From Deltaproteobacteria bacterium (lineage in GTDB: Bacteria; Myxococcota_A; UBA9160; UBA4427), in the NCBI GenBank assembly GCA_029261835.1, contig JAJDAO010000067.1, forward strand, positions 115,369 to 179,368: a DNA stretch of 64,000 nt, in the 5' to 3' direction. The position numbers and the translations under genes were made by a program. The first letter of the stretch is position 1; each line of letters begins with the position of its first letter. Below are positions 1 to 9,418 of this stretch, in pieces. The notes beneath the pieces are model-generated. The model saw nothing but the letters and a program-made list of their open reading frames with translations. It made no database searches and had not been told where the DNA came from.

Positions 1-1590
1 TGGGGTGTGGCCTGGATCGTTCTGACCGGCACCCGCATCAACATGCTGACCACGATCCTGCCACCTCTCCTACTCGCCGTCGGCGTGGCCGGCTCGATGC
101 ACGTCCTGGTCGACTATCGCGACCGCTGCCGCCGGGGTGAGGACAAGATGACGGCGCTGCGGTCCGTATACCGGGAACTCATGACGCCACTCTTTCTGAC
201 CAGCTTGACCACCGCGATCGGCATGTTGTCGCTACGGGTTAGCCGCATCCAGGGCGTTCGCGAGTTCGGAGGCTTTGCCGCGCTCGGGGTGGTCGGAGCG
301 TTCCTGCTATCGGTCACGCTGGTCCCGATCGTCCTGAGCTACCTGCCTCTCCCGAAACCGGCCCGCAAGGACGACCGGCCCGCACGGCTCACGATTTCCG
401 ACGGCGCACTGACTGCTCTGCACAGGCTGACCGTGAATCGCGGCAGCACGATTGTGGCGGTCTCGGCCGTTCTGCTCGCCGCCGCCCTCGCCGGTGGCAC
501 ACTGGTGAAGGCCGAGTCGGCCTTTCTCGAGTACTTCAAGGACAACGAGCCGATCAAGCGCGACACGCGCCGGATCGAGCGGGCCCTGGCCGGCACGATC
601 TCCATCGACGTCATCATCGACACGGGCCGCGCCGGTGGCATCAAGGACACCGAGGTTCTCGCGCACATGACGGCGCTGCAGGCGTTCCTCGAAGCGGACG
701 AGCACGTGAGCTCGACACAATCAGTGGCGGACTACCTGAAGGATCTTCGTCGCGCCTTCTTCTCCAACGACCAGCGCGAGTACCGGCTGCCGGATACGAC
801 CGAGGAGGCAGCGCAGTACCTGCTGCTCTACGAGATGGACGCGCCCGACGGCGACCTCTACGACATGGTTACATCCGACTACCAGAAGGCGCGCGTCACC
901 GCGCGCGTCGACATCACCTCGTCGAACGTGGCCACCGCGCTCGTGGAAAAGACCGAGGCCTACATCGCTCGCAACTTCCCTCCCGATCTCGCTGCGCAGG
1001 TCACCGGCCTGGGCACGCTGTACGCCAATATGGAGGAGTACATGCGCTCCAGCCTCGTGCTCGGCTTCTCGGCGGCACTCGTCGCGATCTATCTCGTCTT
1101 CTGTCTGCAGACCAGGTCGCTGGTGCTCGGCTCGATCTCGATGATTCCGAACGTCGCGCCGATCGTGCTCTGTCTCGGCATCATGGGGCTGTTCGGGATT
1201 CATCTGGACGCGATGACGGCGATGGTTGCATCGATCGCCATCGGGCTCGCGGTCGACGACTCCATCCACTTCGTCAGCCGTGTGCGCCTGCACCTGGCCA
1301 ACGGGCTCGAGATGCCCGAGGCGCTCGAACGGACCACGGTCGAGATCGGGCGTGCGCTGGTCTTCACGTCCATCGCGCTGGCCGCGGGCTTCGGCGTGAT
1401 GATGCTCTCGGCGTTCGTCGGCACCATCCACTTCGGCTTGCTCTGCCTCCTGACGATCCTGTTCGCGCTGGCGGCAGACCTGGTGCTGCTGCCCGTCGTG
1501 CTGCGTTGGTACTCCGACCGCAGCGCCCGCGTGGCAGCCTGGGCCGCCCGAGACGGCTACGCTGCACCCGCCTTGCCTCTGGATCACTGA
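1..1590 (+). CDS. RND/MMPL superfamily transporter, C-terminal part
   Basis: The reading frame is open from the first base of the window, so the gene begins upstream and only its C-terminal ~529 codons are present. The fragment shows a membrane bundle (residues ~5-115), a large hydrophilic periplasmic loop (~170-345) and a second membrane bundle to the end. The segment GLAVDDSIHFVSRVR is the charged motif in the RND transmembrane core that is typical of the HAE3/MMPL branch. Such proteins use the proton-motive force to move lipids or hydrophobic compounds across the inner membrane. The next gene starts 22 bases downstream on the same strand. Family assignment is strong; the substrate cannot be told. 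Confidence 0.85.
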   Translation, partial: WGVAWIVLTGTRINMLTTILPPLLLAVGVAGSMHVLVDYRDRCRRGEDKMTALRSVYRELMTPLFLTSLTTAIGMLSLRVSRIQGVREFGGFAALGVVGAFLLSVTLVPIVLSYLPLPKPARKDDRPARLTISDGALTALHRLTVNRGSTIVAVSAVLLAAALAGGTLVKAESAFLEYFKDNEPIKRDTRRIERALAGTISIDVIIDTGRAGGIKDTEVLAHMTALQAFLEADEHVSSTQSVADYLKDLRRAFFSNDQREYRLPDTTEEAAQYLLLYEMDAPDGDLYDMVTSDYQKARVTARVDITSSNVATALVEKTEAYIARNFPPDLAAQVTGLGTLYANMEEYMRSSLVLGFSAALVAIYLVFCLQTRSLVLGSISMIPNVAPIVLCLGIMGLFGIHLDAMTAMVASIAIGLAVDDSIHFVSRVRLHLANGLEMPEALERTTVEIGRALVFTSIALAAGFGVMMLSAFVGTIHFGLLCLLTILFALAADLVLLPVVLRWYSDRSARVAAWAARDGYAAPALPLDH

Positions 1591-1612
1591 GCCGGGCAGG
1601 AAGGGAGACGCC

Positions 1613-2500
1613 ATGGCGGAGGCCACAGAGAACGCCATCTCAGACTTCGAGCAGTGGATTGCCGAGGAAATCCGGAAGTTCGTGCGCGACGATCCAGCAA
1701 ACCGCCTGGCGCAGCTCGACGGCTCTCCGATCTTCGACACGCCGCTCGTAGGCTACGCGGCGGGCGACGACGCGATCTTCACGCAGCTCAAGCGGGTAAT
1801 CGGCGAGTTCCATCTGACGCCCGCGGAGGCGATGGCCGCCGTCGCGGCGCGCCGCAATCTGCCCGCTCCCGCGGCGGACTCGCTGGGCGTCGTCTCCTAC
1901 GTACTTCCGATCTCGGCCCGGACACGGCGGGAGAACGCCCGCTCAAAGGATCGACCGTCCGAGCGCTGGGCCCACACGCGGCTCTTCGGCGAGCAGCTCA
2001 ATCGCAAGGTCCAGACCCACGTGGTGGCGCTGCTGGAGGAGCACGGTCATCTGGCAGTCGCTCCGGAGCTCGAGAATGAGCTGTTTCGCATCTTCGTCGA
2101 TGAGCGGGTGGGCTGGACCTCGTGCTGGTCGCAGCGCCACGTGGCCTTCTCGGCCGGGCTCGGGACCTTCGGCCTCTCCGACGGCCTGATTACGGCCGTC
2201 GGCAAGGCGCATCGCGTCGGGAGCGTGGTCGTCGACCGCCGCCTCGATTCTCCTTCGAGGCCAGAGGATATCCACCGGGACTGCCTCTCATACCGGGGCC
2301 TCGGCTGCAAGACCTGCCGCAAGCGCTGCCCGGCCGACGCCATCTCCGAGCGGGGCCACGACAAGGCCCTCTGCTCGAAGTTCGTATTCGAGCAGATCCG
2401 CATGATCAAGGAGACCTACGGCATCGACATCTACGCCTGCGGCCTGTGCCAGGCGGGCGTTCCTTGCGAGAAAGGGATCCCGAAGCAAGCGACCGTGTAG
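1613..2500 (+). CDS. QueG-like 4Fe-4S protein
   Basis: This is a 295-aa soluble protein with a cysteine-rich C-terminal third. Visible cysteines are C224, then GCKTCRKRCPADAI (C232, C235, C239) and YACGLCQAGVPCEKGIP (C276, C279, C285). The layout recalls epoxyqueuosine reductase (QueG) and the ferredoxin part of reductive dehalogenases, but the first cluster lacks the leading Cys of the usual CxxCxxCxxxCP, so C224 or another residue would have to substitute. The start ATG is preceded by AAGGGAG at good spacing. Iron-sulfur binding is likely. The substrate is unknown, and true QueG activity should not be assumed because the full QueG domain layout is not evident. Confidence 0.65.
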   Translation: MAEATENAISDFEQWIAEEIRKFVRDDPANRLAQLDGSPIFDTPLVGYAAGDDAIFTQLKRVIGEFHLTPAEAMAAVAARRNLPAPAADSLGVVSYVLPISARTRRENARSKDRPSERWAHTRLFGEQLNRKVQTHVVALLEEHGHLAVAPELENELFRIFVDERVGWTSCWSQRHVAFSAGLGTFGLSDGLITAVGKAHRVGSVVVDRRLDSPSRPEDIHRDCLSYRGLGCKTCRKRCPADAISERGHDKALCSKFVFEQIRMIKETYGIDIYACGLCQAGVPCEKGIPKQATV

Positions 2501-2562
2501 CTGGCGTCCGCTCTGCTCGAACACCGGAGACGTTTTCAAGTTAGTTGCGATCGCGGTGCGGC

Positions 2563-4116
2563 TCAGACGGCCTGGCGCGCGGCGTCGCGGGCCGCGGTGC
2601 GCGGGATCGGCGGAGAATTCGCCTTGCGGAGATAGCGCCGGTCGACCTCTCCGAAGTCGTAACACACGGCTTTGTACGCTCGTGTCCACAGCACTTCATC
2701 GCTGGGTATGGGGCCGATCTTGCTCCTCATGATCTGGAAGCGCTCTTCCACGATGCCGGCCAGGCTCACCGCCTTGCTGCTGAACCTCTGCCAATCGCGG
2801 CGAATCCGAACCATGCGCTGCGCGACCGATTCTTCGATGAACTCGTCACCTCCGTCCAGGAATTCCTGAACCCCCAGGCCGTGCCGGCTGACCGCCTTGT
2901 CGACCACGACCGCGTTCGGCGCGAAGACGTTGTACAGATTCAAGAACTCGACGAAGTTGCGCAGGTGACGGGTCTTGGGCTTGTAGTGGCCGGAGTCGCT
3001 GTCCACGCGCGTCACCTTGCCGCCGTTCACCCGGATCATGCCCGAGCACCGAACTCGTCTGCCCGAGACGAAGCTCGAGTGATGGAAGTGCCCCCCCTCG
3101 TGCTGGCCGGCCAGGATCAGGCCGTCGCTGGTCCAGACATAGGCGGCCGATGTCACTGCGCTCATGGGCTTGCCCTTGTACGCACTCGTGTCGAAGAGCG
3201 TGTTCCCAGCATCTCCGAACCGACACATCCAGAGCGAGCCGTTGAGCGGCGAGAGCAGCTCGATTCCGGCGATCTCTCCCTGATCGCCGCGGTGGTAGCT
3301 CACGGATTTCTCTTCTCTATTCCCGGCGGCCGTGCAGAGCTCGTGTCCTTCCAGCCAGACGAAGAACGGAACACCCGGCGCCGAGGCGTCGCGAATCCAT
3401 GAGAAGACGATCTTGCCGTGGACCGTGTTGCCCGTCACCCCGAGCTGCTTCTTGGGATCGATGGACATCTCCCAATCTCGATGCCATGGGTCGAGCTTCT
3501 CCACGATCACGTCCGCCTGCATGTTCAACAAGTCGTCGTCCAGGGGCTGCTTCGCCCGGCCCTTGATGTACGCGAGGAAATCCAGCTTGGCGGCGATGCG
3601 AAACCCGTGATCGGCGTTGATCACGTGCTGGCGCAGCGTGTCGATGTACTCGGCCTTGCGCCCGGCGCGCCGGACGATCTTGGAGACCGCGTAGTCCAGG
3701 GATCTCTTCTTCTGCCGCGTGTATTCTTCGTCCGCATCGTCTTCGTTGAAGATCCGCCTCCTGATGCTGTTCTTGAGGACGCTCTTGTCGAGAACCTTGT
3801 GCTGGGCGATGAACCTCTGCCCGGTGCTCGCGATGGTCCGGAGCATCTGCGCGCGCTGCGCGAGATGGCGAAGGGACGGCTTCTTCAGATCGTGATAGGC
3901 CCGAATCTGCTGGTCGAGGGCGACGATCCCATCGGGAAGCGCCATCGTGCCCTTGAGGTGGAAGAGCTTGCGGATGAGAACATTGCGCCCGAAGAAGTGG
4001 GCGATCTTGTGGCCCGCCGTCTTTCCCTTCGACGTCATCTGCCCGCGCTGGTAGTCGTCCAGTAGCTGGCCCCAATCCTCCAGCGAGCAGATATCTCGCC
4101 ACGGCTGGTCTCTCAC
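2563..4116 (-). CDS. Protein with plant IQM-like C-terminal domain
   Basis: This protein of about 517 aa starts at a GTG with an excellent GGGAGG site 5 bases upstream; the longer frame opens only at a TTG without one. The N-terminal half is basic and helical. Residues ~317-395 contain HHSSF (H345, H346), a short glycine-containing strand, then SGHYKP (H377) followed by FVEFLNLYNV. This order (HSSF - G - SGHYxP - FxxFL - V) is what I know from plant IQM calmodulin-binding proteins, outside their IQ motif. No signal peptide, membrane segment or obvious IQ motif is seen. The gene stands alone between a QueG-like gene and a GST-like gene. Function unknown; the domain match rests on remembered family sequences. 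Confidence 0.55.
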   Translation of the reverse strand: MRDQPWRDICSLEDWGQLLDDYQRGQMTSKGKTAGHKIAHFFGRNVLIRKLFHLKGTMALPDGIVALDQQIRAYHDLKKPSLRHLAQRAQMLRTIASTGQRFIAQHKVLDKSVLKNSIRRRIFNEDDADEEYTRQKKRSLDYAVSKIVRRAGRKAEYIDTLRQHVINADHGFRIAAKLDFLAYIKGRAKQPLDDDLLNMQADVIVEKLDPWHRDWEMSIDPKKQLGVTGNTVHGKIVFSWIRDASAPGVPFFVWLEGHELCTAAGNREEKSVSYHRGDQGEIAGIELLSPLNGSLWMCRFGDAGNTLFDTSAYKGKPMSAVTSAAYVWTSDGLILAGQHEGGHFHHSSFVSGRRVRCSGMIRVNGGKVTRVDSDSGHYKPKTRHLRNFVEFLNLYNVFAPNAVVVDKAVSRHGLGVQEFLDGGDEFIEESVAQRMVRIRRDWQRFSSKAVSLAGIVEERFQIMRSKIGPIPSDEVLWTRAYKAVCYDFGEVDRRYLRKANSPPIPRTAARDAARQAV

Positions 4117-4417
4117 GACCGCCTCCCTTCCTTCGTTGCATGCTGCTGCGCGTTTGGACCGAGCGAGGATATGGCTGCGGAACTGGCTTTTCAAGCCGGC
4201 GGTGCTCGCAGCGGCTCGCGACGCTGGCCGGGCTCTATTCGATGCCGAGCGCGAACACTAATCCAGGATTCGGGCACGATTCAGCCGCATGATCGATGAC
4301 TTGAGCGTGACTGCGTGCCACCCCAGCCGCTCCTGACTGGACCAGACCGGCGCCGTCATGTACAAGAACGAGGTTAGGCCTCGTGCTCGACGGCCGGGGA
4401 GAGACGGGAGGAATACC

Positions 4418-5113
4418 ATGAACCGCAGCCTCGACATCGCGACGTCCTACCTCGCCACGCTGGTACGCGTCCCGGCCGGCCTGGCGGTCGGGCGGCTCGG
4501 CCCGCGCCCTGAGAGGCCACTGGTCGTCTACGAGTTCGAGGCCTGCCCGTTCTGCCGCAAGGTCCGCGAGGCCCTGACAATGCTCGACCTCGACGCCGAG
4601 ATCCGCCCCTGTCCGAAGGGCGGCCCGCGCTTCCGCCCGGAGGCCGTTGCCAAGGGGGGCAAGGCGCTGTTCCCCTATCTCGAGGATCCCAACACGGGCC
4701 GGGCCATGTACGAGTCCGACGACATCATCGCCTACCTCTACGAGAGCTACGGCGACGGACCTGTGCCGCTACCGCTCGCCCTCGGCCCGCTCACGACGCT
4801 CTCCGCGAGCCTGGCGAGCGCCGTGCGACCCGGGTTCGGACACCACTACCGCCCGGCGCGCGCGCCCGAGCAGCTGCTCGAACTCTACAGCTTCGAGATC
4901 TCGCCCTACGCGCGCCTTGCCCGCGAGGCGCTCTGCTCGCTCGAGCTCCCCTATCTGCTCCACAACGTCGGCAAGGGAAGCCCCCGGCGCGAGGCGTTCG
5001 CCGGCCGCAGCGGCAAGCTGATGGTGCCCTACCTGATCGACCCCAATACCGACACCCAAATGTTCGAGTCCGCCGACATCGTCGACTACCTGATGCGAAC
5101 CTACGCGAAATAG
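4418..5113 (+). CDS. Tandem GST-N/glutaredoxin-fold protein
   Basis: This 231-aa protein carries two successive thioredoxin-fold GST N-terminal (GST_N_3) units. The first has YEFEACPFCRKVREAL, with a glutaredoxin-like CPFC active site. The second has YSFEISPYARLAREAL, where both cysteines are lost. Each unit ends with a matching FPYLEDPNTG or VPYLIDPNTD stretch and a DIIAYLYE or DIVDYLMR helix, which is the glutathione-binding half of the fold. The all-helical GST C-terminal domain is absent. The ATG at 4418 has a GGGAGGA site 5 bases upstream and is preferred over an in-frame start 60 bases earlier. It probably acts as a glutathione-dependent thiol reductase or conjugating enzyme in the cytoplasm. 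Confidence 0.8.
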   Translation: MNRSLDIATSYLATLVRVPAGLAVGRLGPRPERPLVVYEFEACPFCRKVREALTMLDLDAEIRPCPKGGPRFRPEAVAKGGKALFPYLEDPNTGRAMYESDDIIAYLYESYGDGPVPLPLALGPLTTLSASLASAVRPGFGHHYRPARAPEQLLELYSFEISPYARLAREALCSLELPYLLHNVGKGSPRREAFAGRSGKLMVPYLIDPNTDTQMFESADIVDYLMRTYAK

Positions 5114-5192
5114 CGCGAGCCCCGGGCCGTTGGGCGCGATGCTCGAGTAGGACCGCACCGTGGAGTCATCCACCTTCACAGACGCTCGAGCG

Positions 5193-6824
5193 TCAGGGGG
5201 ATCTCTCTCCCGTCCGGGACTTCGCTTCCGCCCGGGGAGCGAGTCGGACGCGACCCCAAGGTGTGCCGTAGTGGACGCGTCCCGCCTCGTCGAGCTCGGT
5301 GCCCGAGAAGAGCGGGTTGTAGCGCTGGCCTCCGATCACGCTGTGGAACGCCGAGCGACCGTCGAGCCACTCGAGCGCCTCGAGCGTCCAGCGGTTCTCT
5401 CGCGCTCCGATGAGATAGACGCGATCGCTCGAGTAGCTCGCGATGGGGACGCAGCTGGGTGAGCTCACGTCGCGATTGACCCAGGCGCGGCGCAGGGAAC
5501 GGGAGTCGGGATCCCATGCAAACTTCTGGACGCCATAGGGCTGATAGCGCGGCTCGCTCCCCAGGTAGCTGATCAGCAACGTCGCCGCCCGCGAAGGCAG
5601 GTACCACGGCACGTTTCGCGGCACGTTGTTGACCACCAGGGCGCCATAGCCGGCGACCACAACCGATTGTTCGGATTGGATCTCCTTCAGCTCCGAATCG
5701 CCCATGTCGGCGGGCAGCATGCCGGCGATGCGACGATCGGGCGCTCCCGAGAGCATCTCCCAGTCGTCCGGTATCGCAGCGCGCCAGAAGAGCACGACGT
5801 TCATCAGGGGCTCGCCATCGGTAATCACGACGAATCGGTCCTCGTCACCGAAGCCCATCAAGCTCGGAGTGGCCCCCGTCCCGTGCCCCCAGCCGTTCAG
5901 GTACCCAGCGGTCCAGGCACCGTCGGCCGCATCGGTCGAGAGCCGATCCCCGGTCCAGACCACCTTGTGCATGTGCGCCTGAGAGGCGATGTAGAGACCG
6001 CCGTTCTCGTCGATCGCGACCCCGTTGCGCACCCAGCCGTAGCCCGTCGAGCCCGTCGCCCTCTCCTCGGCGCCCTCGCTGTGCCGCAGCCGTATGACGC
6101 GGTGCTCCTTCAAGTCGCGCGAGATGGCGATCACGTAGCCGTGCTCGGTCGGCACGATCAGCCAACCGTCGAAGGTCATATTCATGCCGACGGTCAACCC
6201 AGTCACCTCTGACGGCATCCGGAAGACGGCCTTCTCGACGATCGGCGAGGCCGGGTCCGTTGGATCCGCGTCTGCATAGGCGGTGATGGAGCCGGTCTTG
6301 TCCGCGATGTAGTAGGTATTGTCGACGTCGAGCACCGTATAGACGCTAGACAGGTCACGCAGCTTGGAGGCATCTCGAAACGCCCGCCATATCGCGAACA
6401 GTCCCGAGTTCGAGGCGTCGAACCGTGCGATCGACGTATCGGCTTCGGCTTCCGTCCAGCGCCGAGCACCGGGAACCCAATACGTCGCCAGCACCTGGAA
6501 CGTCTCGAAGTCGACCTTCACGATGCGATCCAGCCCGTTGCTCCAGATGACGCGCCGGCCGTCGGAATACGGGCTCGATACATACGCACCGAAGTGTGCC
6601 GGACCGACGGGGGCGTACTGGATCTCGCCCGCGGCGAGAGAAGAAGACGAAACGCTCGGGCCCGGCACCCCGAGCGCGTCCTGCTGAGCGGAGTTGCCGT
6701 GGCCGAGGGGGTAGCTGGAATCTGCGAGGAACGGATTGCGGGGCGGCCGTTCCGCGGCGTTCGACCCAGCCGCCGCAACGCTCAGTGCGATCGCCGCGAG
6801 AACTATGAGATAGCTTCTAGCCAC
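5193..6824 (-). CDS. Secreted protein of unknown function, propeller-like
   Basis: This is a 543-aa protein with a clear Sec signal peptide (residues 1-23, cleavage near SNAAE). The mature part has repeated strand-turn stretches such as GLDRIVKVDFETFQVLAT, NTYYIADKTGSITAYAD and GYVIAISRDLKEHRVIRL. These look like blades of a beta-propeller related to quinoprotein/PQQ-type repeats, though no cofactor motif is plain. Its first codons overlap the end of the upstream SDR gene by 8 bases, so the two are probably translated together as the last genes of the minus-strand run. The start region contains a 16-base match to a repeat found elsewhere in the window. Function not known. Confidence 0.7.
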   Translation of the reverse strand: MARSYLIVLAAIALSVAAAGSNAAERPPRNPFLADSSYPLGHGNSAQQDALGVPGPSVSSSSLAAGEIQYAPVGPAHFGAYVSSPYSDGRRVIWSNGLDRIVKVDFETFQVLATYWVPGARRWTEAEADTSIARFDASNSGLFAIWRAFRDASKLRDLSSVYTVLDVDNTYYIADKTGSITAYADADPTDPASPIVEKAVFRMPSEVTGLTVGMNMTFDGWLIVPTEHGYVIAISRDLKEHRVIRLRHSEGAEERATGSTGYGWVRNGVAIDENGGLYIASQAHMHKVVWTGDRLSTDAADGAWTAGYLNGWGHGTGATPSLMGFGDEDRFVVITDGEPLMNVVLFWRAAIPDDWEMLSGAPDRRIAGMLPADMGDSELKEIQSEQSVVVAGYGALVVNNVPRNVPWYLPSRAATLLISYLGSEPRYQPYGVQKFAWDPDSRSLRRAWVNRDVSSPSCVPIASYSSDRVYLIGARENRWTLEALEWLDGRSAFHSVIGGQRYNPLFSGTELDEAGRVHYGTPWGRVRLAPRAEAKSRTGERSP

Positions 6825-7632
6825 GGAGCTGCCTGAGGATCACGCGGTCGACGATCTTTGCCGGGAGCAGGGGAACCAATCTCTGGGCCAGGTCATTATT
6901 GATCGTGTACATGGTCTTCTTCTTCGGGTCGGTGGCCGCCTTGTACACGACCGCAGCAACCTCCGAAGGTTCCGAGAGTCGCGTCGGCATTCTTTCCGCG
7001 ACCATCTTTCGATACCTCGGGAAGAAGCGCTCGAAGCGGCTCTCTCTCACATCGATGGGGACCGACTTGGTGTCCTCGAGAAGATTCGTGCGGATCGCGC
7101 CGGGCCGAACGATCGCGACATGCACGTCCAACAACATCAGTTCTCGTCGCATCACGTCGGAGAGACACTCCAGCGCCATTTTGCTCGACTGATAGATCTG
7201 GAAAGGCGGGCGAAAGGGCGAAGACTCGCTGGCGATGTTGATGATGCGCCCCTTGCTTGCAATCACCAGGTCCAAGCAGGCTTGGGACACGATCAGGGCG
7301 CCGAAGGTGTTCACCATGAAGCCCTGGATCGTGCGCTGCGGTGGTGCTTCGCACACGGGGTAGAAGGACATGGCCCCGGCATTGTTGATGATCACGTCCA
7401 GGCGACCGCAGCGCTCCTCTATCAGGGCCGCCACCTCTGCAGCGCGCCCGATTTCACTGACGTCGTGCTGGCAGGTCAGGTAGCCGTCGACCCCTTCCAG
7501 GTCAGACAGCAGGCTGTCGTCGCAATCCGTCGCGACCACCTGGTAGTCCTTCTCATGAAACGCGATCGCGATCGCGCGACCCAGGCCGCGGCCGGCGCCG
7601 GAGACCAGCGCACAAGGTCTCTCCGTCGACAT
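6817..7632 (-). CDS. Short-chain dehydrogenase/reductase
   Basis: This 271-aa classical SDR has the nucleotide-binding glycine motif SGAGRGLG near residue 12, the NNAG motif, a catalytic serine (ASESS region) and the YxxxK pair in YQSSK. An Asp (TDCDDS) at the end of beta-2 suggests NAD(H) rather than NADP(H). It is probably a cytoplasmic oxidoreductase acting on a hydroxyl or keto group. It lies 11 bases downstream of the CrtI-like oxidoreductase gene and overlaps the following secreted-protein gene by 8 bases, so it belongs to the same transcript. The family call is firm; the substrate is open. Confidence 0.9.
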   Translation of the reverse strand: MSTERPCALVSGAGRGLGRAIAIAFHEKDYQVVATDCDDSLLSDLEGVDGYLTCQHDVSEIGRAAEVAALIEERCGRLDVIINNAGAMSFYPVCEAPPQRTIQGFMVNTFGALIVSQACLDLVIASKGRIINIASESSPFRPPFQIYQSSKMALECLSDVMRRELMLLDVHVAIVRPGAIRTNLLEDTKSVPIDVRESRFERFFPRYRKMVAERMPTRLSEPSEVAAVVYKAATDPKKKTMYTINNDLAQRLVPLLPAKIVDRVILRQLRG

Positions 7633-7643
7633 ATATGCTCATC

Positions 7644-9236
7644 CTACGTCCGTGAACGCTCTGCTCGAGAGCTGAATTCCTTCTGGATGACTTCATGTGC
7701 ACAGTTGTAGCCCGGCAGGAAGGTCACGCCCGGGCCGGGATGGCAAGCGGCTCCACACAGGTAGAGACCCGCGACGGGTGTGGCGTGCGCCGACCCCTCG
7801 GAGGTGGCCCGCGACGCGAGCATCTGATCGGGGTGAATCAGACCGTGGGTGAAGTCCCCGTTGGTGGCGCCGTGCATCGCGGCGAAGTGGTCCGAAGAAA
7901 ACACCGCGCGCTCCACGATGCATTCTCGGAAGTCGGGCAGGTACTGGCAGATTCGGTCGATCACCCGCTCCGCCATCTCGTCGCGTAGCTTGCCTCGCTG
8001 CGAGTCGGGGGCTTCGCAGGGGAAGAAGAACCCGTAGGCACTGGCGACGTGACACCCGGCAGGAGCGAGGCTCGGATCCATGATGCTGGGGATCTGAAAT
8101 GCGACGGGAACGTGTTCTGGAAGCTCTCCGCGTAGACACGCGTCGTAGCTCGCTTGCATCTCTTCGGGGTCCGGAACCAGAGCACCGCCAAAACGCGCGT
8201 GGATGTCGCGATTGAGCGGTGACCACTCGCCCCCGTATTCGGGGAGGGCATCGAGCTTGAACAGGAGATGGACCCAGGCGCCCCGATGCTCGATCTTGCG
8301 AACGCCCGCGACGTACTCACCCGGCAGATGCTCTTCGCCGAGCAGACGCAGGAAGGTCGCGGGCTTGTCCAGGTTCGAGAGGACGACGTCGGCCGTCAGC
8401 CGCTCCGCGTTCTTCAATTCGACGCCCACCGCCTTGCCGTTCTCTACCACGATACGCTTCACAGTCTGCTTCAGCCGGACTTCACCGCCCTTGTCTTCGA
8501 TGGAACGGGCGAGCGCCTCAGAGAGCGAGCCCATGCCTCCCTTGACCCGGCGCATCAGCCCACCTTCGCCGTTCTGCGCCAGGGTGTAGACGAGGCAGAG
8601 CGCGGAGCCCGGCGTATAGGGGCCCTTGTAGGTCGACTGAATGGCGGCGAACGAGAGCAGCGCGCGGAGCGTTCGATGCTTGACCGTGTTGGGGAAGAAG
8701 CGGTCGATCAGATCCATCGCCGACCCATTGAAAGCCAGCTCGAGCTGCTCCCGCGCCTCGGCGTTGGGCGCAGCAGACAGGAGCTCCTCGACAGATCGGG
8801 GAGCGCGCCCCGGCGTGAAGCGATCCATCACCGAAGCCGGGTACTTGCAGAACCGCATCAGCCGAACGAATCCGAGCATCGCACTGGGACCGTGGCGAAC
8901 GACGATGTGCGCCAGCTGCCGGAGTCGGTTGCTGTAGAAGAGCAATGGCGGCGCGCCGGGGTTGGGCAGGTTGACGGCCATCACGGGCAGATCGATGAAC
9001 TCCGCTCCATTGCCTTCGAAATCGAGGTCCTCGACCACTCGCTGCGAGAGGGGAAAGAGACAACTCGCCCCCACCTCGTTCCTGCAGCCCTTGAGAATCT
9101 CGCGAGTGCCCGTCATGCCGCCGACGTAGCCGTTCTTCTCCAGCACGAGCACCTTGAGGCCGCGGCCGGCGAGAACCGCTGCAGCCGCCAGGCCGTTGTG
9201 GCCCGCACCGATCACGATCACATCCGAATCAGTCAC
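7644..9236 (-). CDS. CrtI/PYROXD2-like FAD oxidoreductase
   Basis: A protein of about 530 aa with an N-terminal Rossmann FAD-binding motif (VIVIGAGHNGLAAAAVLAGR) followed by LVLEKNGYVGG, and a C-terminal FAD-contact segment GLYLCGAACHPGPGVTFLPG. This is the phytoene desaturase/amine oxidase fold, closest in pattern to PYROXD2-type proteins. The GTG at 9236 has GGAG 6 bases upstream; a longer GTG frame from 9290 lacks a ribosome site and adds a non-conserved tail. The gene sits between an alpha/beta hydrolase and an SDR in the acyl-CoA run, so its substrate may be a polyprenyl or long-chain compound, which is an inference from context. Confidence 0.85.
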   Translation of the reverse strand: MTDSDVIVIGAGHNGLAAAAVLAGRGLKVLVLEKNGYVGGMTGTREILKGCRNEVGASCLFPLSQRVVEDLDFEGNGAEFIDLPVMAVNLPNPGAPPLLFYSNRLRQLAHIVVRHGPSAMLGFVRLMRFCKYPASVMDRFTPGRAPRSVEELLSAAPNAEAREQLELAFNGSAMDLIDRFFPNTVKHRTLRALLSFAAIQSTYKGPYTPGSALCLVYTLAQNGEGGLMRRVKGGMGSLSEALARSIEDKGGEVRLKQTVKRIVVENGKAVGVELKNAERLTADVVLSNLDKPATFLRLLGEEHLPGEYVAGVRKIEHRGAWVHLLFKLDALPEYGGEWSPLNRDIHARFGGALVPDPEEMQASYDACLRGELPEHVPVAFQIPSIMDPSLAPAGCHVASAYGFFFPCEAPDSQRGKLRDEMAERVIDRICQYLPDFRECIVERAVFSSDHFAAMHGATNGDFTHGLIHPDQMLASRATSEGSAHATPVAGLYLCGAACHPGPGVTFLPGYNCAHEVIQKEFSSRAERSRT

Positions 9237-9418
9237 TTCTGGCTCCGCGGCGTGAAGGCGTGGCGAGGGGGAGAAGGGAACGGGAGACACTATACAGGTA
9301 TTGTCATATGTTTCTAGCCCGCTCGGCCCTCGACCCGGTGGACTTCACGGCGGAGGATCACGCCTGCCCCCCGGGTCAGCTCAGGGCTCGGAAGCCGGGA
9401 CTCGCGCGCCCACTACGC

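Noticed and set aside
721..1740. Long open frames opposite the RND transporter
   Set aside because: They are antisense shadows of a high-GC gene with low-complexity composition and no ribosome sites or domains.
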